Part shown: piece by piece, positions 1 through 9,200 of the stretch
Position numbering within the stretch: the first letter of the stretch is position 1
How the letters are laid out: each line of letters begins with the position of its first letter
NCBI GenBank assembly: GCA_000969725.1
Contig: JXSR01S041480.1
Length of the DNA: 25,287 nucleotides
Strand: one strand, 5' to 3'
From: Ophiothrix spiculata
Lineage: Eukaryota > Echinodermata > Ophiuroidea > Amphilepidida > Ophiotrichidae
Position numbers and translations under genes: made by a program
Notes under the pieces: model-generated
Databases searched by the model: none
What the model saw: only the letters and a program-made list of their open reading frames with translations
What the model was told of the DNA's origin: nothing

Positions 1-98
1 TTTCTCTTTCTTGGTCATACTTTAATGTGGGAAGCTGTGCTATTTATGGTAATGTCCAGATAGCGTAAAAACAATTTTATAATGAAAAAAAAAAAAGC

Positions 99-136
99 AT
101 GTCAGAAAAAAGTATGTCAGGCATGTCAGAAAAAGG
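99..136. repeat. Short direct repeat of CATGTCAGAAAAA
   Basis: The words CATGTCAGAAAAA, TATGTCAGG and CATGTCAGAAAAA follow one another after an A-run. Confidence 0.5.
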
Positions 137-240
137 TGTCATGTAATGGAAACACCCATCACCTTGGTCCAATGGATTTATGAAACTTTTATCTGTAACT
201 AACTCGTTGATTATATGCCAATTATTAGAAGGAACTACTA

Positions 241-360
241 CAGGGTGTCCCAGAAAAAACCTTTAAATCATTAGGTTTAAGGGATAGTCCAAAAGTATGT
301 AAAAGTTGCCTTTTATAGTCCATGAAGTAAAACTTTAATAATACAATTTGTTTCATTTCA
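241..360. mobile_element. Possible Tc1/mariner-like end (single terminus)
   Basis: CAGGGTGTCCCAGAAAAAAC follows a TA at 239-240, as at the ends of many TA-targeting invertebrate transposons. No matching inverted end was found in the window, so this is a truncated or solo end. The right boundary is arbitrary. Confidence 0.35.
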
Positions 361-679
361 ATTGGTAACCATGTATACCCATAACTGTGTTTGGATTAGC
401 CGGATGTCCTGCTAACAGAGTTATTGTAGGTCTGATCATCACAGATTACTATTAAATGCATACAGATGTTGCTCAGTTGACCAAAATTCACATTTAGGGG
501 CGCACCATTTGATTTTCAGGGGAGCATGGAAGTTAAGGGTCGAGTCAAGGTGGGTTTTTTCGCCGCAATTTTTTTTTAAATTGTGTTTTTTATATTTTTC
601 TTTACCTTGAAGTAGTTGGGTAAAGTTTTCTTTTCTTTGCGTCAAGATTTTTCTCTTTTTTCCCCACAAAATTCTTCCA

Positions 680-692
680 TCCCCCCCCCCCC
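680..692. repeat. Poly-C tract
   Basis: There is a run of about 12-13 C residues in otherwise AT-rich sequence. It is prone to length error in sequencing. Confidence 0.7.
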
Positions 693-1261
693 TTATATGG
701 TAGAAGATGAAAATTAAAATTGGGTTTCCTGTCTTTGTGAGGACAAAATACTTGATGTCTTCAATTTCTATTTGTCATGGGTCCAGGGCTTACCATACCT
801 CTTGAAATTCTAAGATATATTTTAACAAGTGAAATTTCTTGCTATATGTGGTGGACTTTGAGAAAATGTGTGTAAAAAGGAGCTACATCAGCTTGAAATA
901 GGATGCAATCTGAGAAAACCCACCACATGTTGCAACCTACATGTTCTTTACTCGCCTGGGGGGTACTCAAATTTGGTTTGGATAAGGATGTGCCTCTGCA
1001 AAAATTTAAAAGCCACCCATCCTAAAAACCTATTTTCAATAAAACCTCATTCATACCAAATCTACCAAATTTTGAGTCAAATGTTCTGCCATTTGGTGCA
1101 ACGTTTGGAAAATGTTGAAAAGAAAACTTATGAAAATACAACATTTTGCAAAAAGGATCGAAATTTGCGGCCAGTCCCCATAACCCCTTTTGTATTAAGT
1201 ATACCCGCGGGGTTCTTTATTTCGGATTTTCCTGCATAGTGTTCTGTAGAGATAAAAATTA

Positions 1262-1337
1262 GTAACATGCAGGTTTTACCATGTGAAAGTTTCCCAACTA
1301 CTGCAAAACCAACCACATTCTTAAACCTGCATGTTAC
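1262..1337. repeat. Perfect 15-bp inverted repeat with ~46-bp loop
   Basis: GTAACATGCAGGTTT (1262-1276) is followed by its exact reverse complement AAACCTGCATGTTAC (1323-1337). Related ACATG and GGTTT words occur around 925-945 and 1397-1412, so it may be part of an older repeat covering 900-1410. Confidence 0.6.
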
Positions 1338-1615
1338 TTTTTTCACAAAGATCTCCACCAGGTAACATATAATCGTGTGGGTAAATAGAAATAAGGAACA
1401 TGTGGGTTTCAGGATGAAAATTTTCAGGAAGAGACATAGCATTCCAATTTTCTGTCCGCCGTCCGCAAATTTTGTCCGGAGCAAATCTCGGAAACCGCAT
1501 GCCCTACGTTAATGATATTTGGTGACTGGGTAGACCCGGAGCCGAACTGGATTCAGCAACAATTTGGCGCAAAAGTACCTAATTTGCATAATTTATGCAT
1601 AAAATGTTGCTTATT

Positions 1616-2181
1616 TTTCAACTTTGTCCGATTTCAAAGGTTAAGGTGTCAAATTGTTCGTCTTGGACCAGTGATCAAAAGTGTCAATGGTGACCCCGTC
1701 GTCCGACCATTCCCTTGGGGTCAAAGGTCAAAAGAAAGGTCGAATTTTCAACTTTGTCCTATTTCAAAGGTTGAGGTGTCAAATTGTTCGTCTTGGACCA
1801 GCGATCAAGTGTCAATGGTGACCCTGTCGTCCGACCTTTCCGTTGGGGTCAAATTTTCAACTTTGTCCAATTTCAAAGATTAAGGTGTCAAATTGTTTGT
1901 CTTGGACCAGAGATCAAAAGTGTCAATGGTCACCCTGTCGTCTGACCTTTCCCTTGGGGTCAAATTTTCAACTTTGTCCGATTTCAAAGATTAAGGTGTC
2001 AAATTGTACGTTTTGGACCAGCGATCAAAAGTGTCAATGGTGACCCCGTAGTCCGACCTTTCCCTTGGGGTCAAATTTTCAACTTTGTCCGATTTCAAAG
2101 ATTAAAGGTGTCAAATTGTTCGTCTTGGACCAACGATCAAAAGTGCCAATGGTAACCCCGTTGTACGACCTTTCCCTTGGG
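1616..2181. repeat. Tandem repeat, ~111 bp unit, five copies
   Basis: The landmark TTTCAACTTTGTCC recurs at 1616, 1746, 1855, 1966 and 2077, giving spacings of 130, 109, 111 and 111 bp. Each unit also carries GGTGTCAAATTGT, CTTGGACCAG, AGTGTCAATGGT and CTTTCCCTTGGGGTCAAA. The first unit has an extra GGTCAAAAGAAAGGTCG stretch. Two of the periods are multiples of three, so long frames stay open through the array without coding for anything. Confidence 0.92.
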
Positions 2182-2189
2182 ATCCACCC

Positions 2190-3165
2190 CACAACTGAAT
2201 GATTAAGTAGGCGGTCGATACGCAGGCGAGACTACTGGTTCGCGAACCATCTTGTCTCAGATAGTATCCATATTAATGTGATGATACCTAGTCAACTCAA
2301 CAGTTTACACGTTGATTCTAAACAACTTGTCGAGTTCAACTTTGAGAAGCATCATTGAAAAAGGGCAGCATTTGGGGCTACAAATTTGAGAAATCTTAGC
2401 CTGAATATTTTTGTTGTTGTTACATTTTCTTATTTAAGCAAGATGCTTTAGCTTACAGTAACTTGTATTGTATGTTTTTTGCATAAGTTTTATTGGTACA
2501 ATAATGTCTTTACAAAAAATATCAAATATTACAGATGATACATATAAAATATTTAAAATATTAATGATTATTAAAAACATCCCCAGCAAATAAATCTTAT
2601 ACTTGGACAAATCTTAGCTTACAATTTGTATTTGTGTTCTGTTGTTGCAATGAAGCAATCTCCAAGTTTTAAAAAATGGAGATATCCAAAAGTAGTTAAC
2701 TTAAATTTGAATAACAGCTTGAATATTAGCTTTTATGAAAAAAAAAATTAAGATTCTTAATTGAATTGGTCATCTGACAAGCTCTTCCAGAAAATGCTGA
2801 GCTATCTGCCATGTAACCAGCAAAGTGTTGCACGAGTAACATGAAATGCTGAGTTACTAAAACTATGACTATTTTAATTTGTATTATTTGTCAGGCTTAA
2901 AATCGGCGCAATCAACATATCAGACTGTCCAAATTCAAATTTTTCCAAATAGTATTGAACCATTCACATAATTGTATACTGAAAATCAAGCATCCTCTTG
3001 AATCATGGATGAAAATGAAATTTAAGAAATAATCATCCATTTAATTTAATTGAAATAAATTGAACTAAAGATATCCATAACAAAACCTAAAATCTTGCCG
3101 ATATATATTACAAAATAAAAACTTCTTGACTCTTACCATGATCACATTTTTCTTTTTTTCTTAGG
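2190..3165. other. Gene-free AT-rich stretch
   Basis: There is no coding frame or repeat of note except the 12-bp palindrome GGTTCGCGAACC at 2238-2249. Confidence 0.6.
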
Positions 3166-3169
3166 ATTT

Positions 3170-3405
3170 CAATCAATCAATCAATCAATGATACTGATAC
3201 AAGTACTTGCATAACATGCATACCCCATGAAGGAGTCTATTCTTACAGGAGACCCACGGCTTTACGTGACTGTCCTACCACGGAGCAATTAGAGTAAAGT
3301 TTCTTGCTCAAGGAAACAAGGAGACGAAAACCGCCCGGCCCGGGGCTCGAACCCACAATCTCTGCATTACGAGACCCGTGCTCTAACCGCTCGGCCACAC
3401 TCCCC
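3170..3405 (-). mobile_element. tRNA-derived SINE with ATTG-repeat tail
   Basis: Read on the minus strand, the element starts GGGGAGTGTGGCCGAGCGG, with an A box (TGGCCGAGCGG, 3397-3387) and a B box (GGGTTCGAGCC, 3354-3344) of a tRNA promoter. Next comes a body with CCTTGAGCAAGAAACTTTAC, resembling conserved central domains of animal SINE superfamilies. It ends in four to five ATTG units. T-rich flanks share TTTTTTCTT on both sides, a possible target duplication, although low complexity makes this weak. It has no variable-arm or acceptor-end fit to a functional tRNA, so it is not called as one. Confidence 0.85.
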
Positions 3406-4649
3406 TTTTTTCTTTTATTCTTAATAGTTTTATAATGACCAGCACCTTATATTTACCAGTGATGAAATTTTAAAAAATTGGCTGTGTCCAGCACAAGCAC
3501 TATCATAAAATGTTTTGTCTACATTTGGCAACGTTGCTACTCATTTTCTTTCTTGACCAAGTCGCCAAATTTAATCTTTTTTGTAAAAAAAAAATAAAAG
3601 ATTATTGAAAAAATGAATAATCTTAATTTTCCACCATATTTTCTTATATCAATGCTTTTTACAGGCATATTCTATGAAGTGCACAGGAAATATTTCTTCT
3701 ATGACTGATCGACTGATGATATTGAAAAACCAAGCGTTCAAAACAGGTTAATTGCCATCTAGAGTTTGATGCCATTTTTATAATTCTTGGATGTTTGAAC
3801 ATTCTTGTACATGATGATGAAGTCTTACACAATATATTGTTGAGAAATAGCTGTAGCATCAACATAACAACACAACATATCCCTGTTGCATATGAAGTCT
3901 AACACCCTTTTGCATATATAAAATAGGTAAAATTGAAGCCATGGCATTGTGCATTTACAATCTTCTTCAATTTCCACTCCATCTACTCAAATGACTTATA
4001 TCTAAAGCTATGCAGTCTGATTACCAAAATCCTTTATTAAGAGCAAAAGTAGGGGAGAGTAGTGACCACCTCATTGATGTGAAGGGGTGGCCACAGCTCC
4101 TTCACAAAGAGCCTGATACCTTCCAAGCACTGAATACTGCAAGTACCCATTTGACAACTGGTTGGAGAAGATCACATGTGATATACTGTCTTGTTCAAGG
4201 ATACTGCACAGCCACTCATGAGTGGATTTAAACACCCACTATATACACTAATAAACTTAGGCCATGCATTGCTTTGGTACCAGACTTTTAAAATTCATCT
4301 TTGGAATAGAGCACAACATTGCACATGCTTTTTATTGTTTCCTGAAAGACATTTTTCTTGGAACTGTCCAGTAGAATTGCCATACAGATTCCAAAACATT
4401 TTTTTCTTCTGATGATTAAATATAAAAAACTGGAAATGCTTATGCAATGGCTTCAATTTGTGTCTACACCATGCAGGAGTGTCAAACACTGTGTATGAAA
4501 GTTCTATTGAGGGCTGTCCGTTGTGTTCCGTGTCGTATATATGGTAAGGCGTTCCTTGGGCTGGACTGTAAGAGAAAGGCAAGGTAAGAAAGTTAGAATA
4601 ATCTCATAAAGACAGGATGTATATGGTATTTGATATGGGTAATGATCAT
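3406..4649. other. Gene-free stretch
   Basis: Short frames at 3659-3865, 4010-4231, 4191-4412 and 4295-4582 overlap on both strands, lack family motifs and are not flanked by convincing splice sites. I see no supported feature. Confidence 0.5.
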
Positions 4650-4816
4650 TGGCGTGCCCAGGGGTGGCTTTGGGGGCTGAAGCCCCCCCCCCCCTGCAAA
4701 ACTGTAAAATCAGCCTAAAAAAAATCAGCCTGTCTTTAATGTTTTTTTCAACTCAGCCCCCCTCAAATTGTCAAATCCCCTTTAGCCCCCCGCAAGGAAA
4801 AATCCTGGGCATGCCA
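4650..4816 (+). mobile_element. Inverted-repeat element with C-rich core, copy 1
   Basis: The ends TGGCGTGCCCAGG and CCTGGGCATGCCA form imperfect terminal inverted repeats. The interior has GGGGGCTGAAGCCCCC, an AAAATCAGCCT word and AGCCCCCCGCAAGGAAAAA. The copy at 14430-14573 matches it end to end in the opposite orientation. No transposase is present, so it is a non-autonomous element. Exact target duplications were not seen. Confidence 0.75.
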
Positions 4817-5022
4817 GTAATTATGATCCATATCAAGTGGTTCACAACTATGTTTATTGTATTGGATTTGTCTAAAAAATAATGGCATACCCTCCTCAGC
4901 AGAAAGTTGGTATTTTCCAAAGATGGGAATTGCAAGACATTAAATTCCCAATTTGTCCTTTTTCAGAAGGAAAACTTGAAAGAAATTCCTTTGTGCCTTT
5001 AGAGGTTAGTCTTCTATCATGG

Positions 5023-5215
5023 CCCTGGACAAAATTGAGTACAAAAATAGTACAACATTCCTAAGGTGCACATTTGGAACACAATTATAGTACAGTTTTA
5101 GTACAAATATAGTACAAATTTGTGTACTATAAATGTACTCAAATTGTACTTTTAAGTGTTCCAAATGTGCACCTTAGGAATGTTGTACTATTTTTGTACT
5201 CGATTTTGTCCAGGG
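5023..5215. mobile_element. 193-bp near-perfect palindromic foldback element
   Basis: Arms 5023-5081 and 5157-5215 are reverse complements over 59 bp with one mismatch, beginning CCCTGGACAAAAT. The interior, full of AGTACAAA words, is also self-complementary around a centre near 5119. It has no coding capacity. The structure fits a MITE or foldback element. It lies beyond the 3' end of the SPMIP4-like gene. Confidence 0.85.
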
Positions 5216-5914
5216 GGTACTTGTGTAAATGAACTTCTTTAATCTCTTGAAAATAAATTACCGGTAGTTAAAGTAGTTATTTTAGGGATTTTCCACTTCT
5301 AAAAAAAAAAATCAGAAATCTCATGCCTAAATAATGATATCAGAAAATGTTTTTCAGAGAAGCAGTATGATCTTGTTTTGACCAATTTCTTCTAAGGGCT
5401 GTGGAATTTATTTTGCTTTGATTTTTTTTGGAATTAGCAGATTCAGAATCAGTTTTGATCAAAGTATATGGGCGCTGCTTTGAAATGATGAAAACTCACT
5501 GGAACATGTGTATGTTAAGTTTTCGAGGTGAAGTGTTTACATTAATTTTGTACATATTGTTTGAAATAAAGCATAGTCAGAATGGGTTCAAGCTATTTAC
5601 TTATATTGCTAAATCTCAGAAAAATCCAAAAAATGTACAGAGTCCAAATAAGCCAGGCATAGAATGGAATTTTATACAGGGACCAAACTGCTGGCTGGGC
5701 AGTGCTATGGTGAACTATGGACTTGGGTTTAAGATACGAGAAGTCTCTGGTGCAAATCTGGGTAAAGATGGTTCATGCAATTTCTCTTTGTCTGTGAGAT
5801 GTTCAAAACAGTTTAACATATGTACTTACTACTTAAACAGTTTTACAAGATTGTAGTTCTTCACTTTGCTGTAATAAATACATACATGTAGAAACTCAAC
5901 AGATACTTAAGTTT
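5216..5914. other. Downstream of SPMIP4-like stop; probable 3' UTR on the minus strand
   Basis: A 142-codon plus-strand frame (5428-5856) begins without an ATG at its edge and has no recognisable domain. It lies opposite the expected 3' UTR, so it is not called as a gene. Confidence 0.45.
5408..5413 (-). promoter_or_regulatory. Candidate polyadenylation signal for the SPMIP4-like gene
   Basis: On the minus strand AATAAA occurs about 500 bp past the stop codon, the first canonical hexamer noted downstream of it. A TATAAA variant lies closer, near 5671. Such hexamers are common in AT-rich DNA, so this is only a candidate. Confidence 0.25.
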
Positions 5915-6214
5915 TTAAACAACTCTTTTCCCATCAGCTAAAATACCTACCAAACTATGGTCTTCGATCCCTGCTCTCTGTTCCATTTCAACCTTATCAT
6001 CAAAATTGTCGAGTTTCAATGCATTCGCTGGACCATACCCTGCAAAGCTCTTTGAGTATGTCGTAACCCACTGTGACCGCTCAACATTACGAAGGGCATT
6101 TGCGGTGCGTGGGTTGAGCGTGTAATCAAGGTTGCGAGGTGCGTGGTTTGGTAAGACAGCTTTAGGTGGTATTGGGTAGAATTGCTGCTTTCCTGTGGTG
6201 GGTGTTTTCACTTG
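5915..6214 (-). CDS. SPMIP4: SPMIP4-like terminal exon
   Basis: This last coding exon begins after a CATACAG acceptor and ends at TAA (5917-5915); 99 codons plus stop, entered in phase 0. It encodes FYPIPPKAVLPNHAP, NVERSQWVTTYSKSFAGYGP and ALKLDNFDDKVEMEQRAG, finishing LADGKRVV. Its G+C content is visibly higher than the flanking intron and 3' sequence. The human protein as recalled continues well beyond this point, so the invertebrate form appears to contain only the conserved core. Confidence 0.88.
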   Translation of the reverse strand, partial: QVKTPTTGKQQFYPIPPKAVLPNHAPRNLDYTLNPRTANALRNVERSQWVTTYSKSFAGYGPANALKLDNFDDKVEMEQRAGIEDHSLVGILADGKRVV

Positions 6215-9200
6215 CTGTATGATGAAACAACAGAAACAAAATATTTTTAAAATTCAAACGATAAATTCAATTTCTTGAAGATACAGAATTTTAAAATGCG
6301 ATCTTTACAGCAGTTGAATGATTAATAATTAATTAGCAATTGAAAACCACTATGATGATTGCTGTAAGAATTTGTTAGGCCTCTATTGATTAAATGACGA
6401 TATCGCAAATATAATTGATGATATATTATCATGCAGCAGGAAATTAATTGTTTCCTGTGTGACCAGACAAGAAATGAGAAAGAGGCTAACAGGTTGCAAA
6501 CAGCATAATAAAAAACTACCATTTGTAAACACTATGGTCTTCTCAGCAAAATGTACTTTTATATGATATTGCCAGACCCCTGATTTTAGTACCTCAGGAT
6601 TCTTTTGAAATTGCGACTGTGATGTTCAACATTTTCTGTAGCGCCTTCTGTATGGAACTGGTTAGTACTTTTCATTGATAAAGCAATAATTTTTGTTGCC
6701 AATTTACCACAACTAGGTCATTTTTACACATACCTGGAAGAAGTTGTCTCCTGGCCATTGCAAAGCTCTCTTCTCTGAGTCCAGTGGAACATGCTGAGTC
6801 TCTTCACGATATGCATAACCTGGACAAAGAAAGTTAAGGGAATCTTTAATAGATAATCAAATTTGACTGTCATGGCGTGTCAAAAATATAGTATCCCTCT
6901 ATTTTCAATGATGCCAATTTTCAATGCTTCCTTCTTTTCATTCAGTTTTTATCAATGTTATTCTTATAAATTTGAAAAGTATGGATTACCTTAGTCTTAA
7001 TGTCCTCTAGATCACAACCCAAATTTAGGGTATATTGCATGTTTTCGGCTCATACATATTGCTCACTGTAGCATATCTGATGCATACAACTAGTATATGA
7101 GGGGCTGAATGGCTAAAAGCCTTAAAATTCTGACATATTTATAAGAAAAGAAGGGGGATGATCGTTAGCAAAAAAAAACCAACAACATACATACATACAT
7201 ATAACAACAAACAATATCAGTGCAGGAAATGTCATAATTCATTCACATAAATGAATTCATTTACCGTAAAGGAATTCCTACACTGTACAAATTTAGCTAT
7301 GAAATTAATTGGAGTTCCATCTGCCAAAAATTTTTAAAACCCAAAAAACTTTTTAGCAGATGTTCATAGATTGCTCTAAAAAATGATCTAAATTTAAGAG
7401 TAAATGAATATTTAAGAGTAAAATGAATCACAGTAAAGAAATTCCTAGACGATAAATAAATTACGACCTTTCCCGAACTGCTATGTGATGTTTGAAGTAA
7501 TACCTTTTGATTTATTGTGTACCGTGACATCATGAGGATTAGCCGGTATCTGAGGATGTAATGGGCGTTCTTGTTGTGCCTTCACTCCCGTCTTGTAATC
7601 ATCTCTCACTTGGGAGAAACTTGGGAACATTGCAAATCTAGACATGTGTGAACTGTAGGGGTGCTCTGATGGAAAGATACGGTCCACTTGCAGTTTGCTG
7701 TTGGAAGAACAATGGCAAAAGAGAATAACATCATTGTATGTTTCAGTGCTGAAGAACAGATCTTACCCAGTCTTGTTACCATACCAAAAAATGGGGCAAC
7801 TCAATTTAAACATGTTTTTGACCGAGAACCAATTTTATTCATTTTGAAAATTTGTTACAGTAAAATTGTTAAAAAGGGATTCCTAGAAATTTTCAAGTTT
7901 TTTCACAAAAAAAATAAGTTATTGTGTTATTACGGGGTCCTATTTCAACCTTTTTTGTTTTTGTAAGATTTTCTCTTTTTGGGGGAGTGGCTCAATTAAG
8001 GGGTCACCTCTTGATCTTCATCCCCTGGTTAGGCCAAAAAAATAAAATGTTATGTTGCCCTCAGCGACCGACCCTATTCAAAAATTTTAAAAATTACAAT
8101 AGGGTCGGGAAAGCACCCAATTTTGCTAAGATTGGGTGTTTTTTGAGAAAATATTTTGAAAATAGTGGAAAATGCACCCAAATTTGGTACTTTAGGTGCT
8201 TTAAAAAAAAATAATTAAAAAAAAATATATTTTCCGACCGACCGACTCAATTTTTCAGAAATCCCACTTGAGGGCAACACAACAATTATTTTTTTTTGGC
8301 CTTACGGGCCTGCATGCGCCTTACTTTGTATAGGCCTAACCATTAATTGTTATATACCTTCTGTTGTGATAACTTCATAATAATACGGTTCCAGGTTAAC
8401 AAACTATATACTGATATTAAATCATAAAGACTACTTACGTCATGTCAACCTGCGTAGGTCTGGGCAACAACTGGTCATTGGAACGGATGTTGCTCCTCTT
8501 TAACAATGTCAAATCATAATACTGGTTGGTTGGGATACCTCTGTAAAAGGACAACAATATACAAGGGAGTCAATTAACAAAATTGTATTTGGAACCAAAC
8601 TGATGCAATAAGTGTTACTGATTTGTGGCATCTTTTGGGGACCTTTTTGGTCAAGAGAATACAAAGCATAGATGACAAATAAATCATATTCAAATATCAG
8701 TATTTGTTACAAAACATCATAAAATTATGATGCAAAATCTGAGAGTAGTGAATCCTCTTGATGAAGTACATTCAAAACAATCTGGCAAATCTGATGGAAG
8801 CGAATAACATTTATTTTGTGCAGAAAATATTTAATTGTTACCAAAATAATTATGGTTTGCTGTTTCCAAACAAAAACCATAGCCATGGTGTCTTTGCAAA
8901 ACAAATATTTGATAAAAAGATCTAAACAAGAACCAAAATAAACTAAGCAAGATCCTGAAATACTGTGCATAATGACAGCATCATACAAAATGTAGCTAAA
9001 ACATAACATTAAAAGCAAACAACAAATAAAACATGAAAAACATTGATAATGATGTCAAAACGTCACAAACCAAACAACAAATAAAAGCTTACGTGTAGTA
9101 TATTGGATGCAATTTGTTGAAGATCTTTTTCTTGTTGACTGCCACAGGTTGCACTTGTTCAAAACCAACTTTATCCAAATGTGGATATGTCTTGGGCAAT

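Larger units (their letters stand above)
361..1500. other. No recognised gene; repeat remnants
   Basis: Frames at 868-1239 (+) and 1128-1484 (-) overlap each other on opposite strands and lack known motifs. The text around 950-1220 (CGCCTGGGGGGTACTCAAAT, then CCGCGGGGTTC) looks like an old interspersed repeat of the same style as 16490-17230. Confidence 0.5.

Noticed and set aside
1512..2043. Overlapping plus-strand frames of 123 and 66 codons
   Set aside because: They are translations of the ~111 bp tandem repeat, as shown by the recurring NFQLCPISK peptide.
3320..3405. A tRNA gene on the minus strand
   Set aside because: A and B boxes are present, but the sequence lacks a proper acceptor stem partner and continues into a SINE body and tail.
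5428..5856. 142-codon plus-strand frame
   Set aside because: It starts at a non-ATG codon at its edge, has no domain I recognise and lies opposite the probable 3' UTR of SPMIP4.
7688..8214. Plus-strand frames of 92 and 96 codons
   Set aside because: They lie in a SPMIP4 intron, and the second runs into the TTA-flanked MITE.
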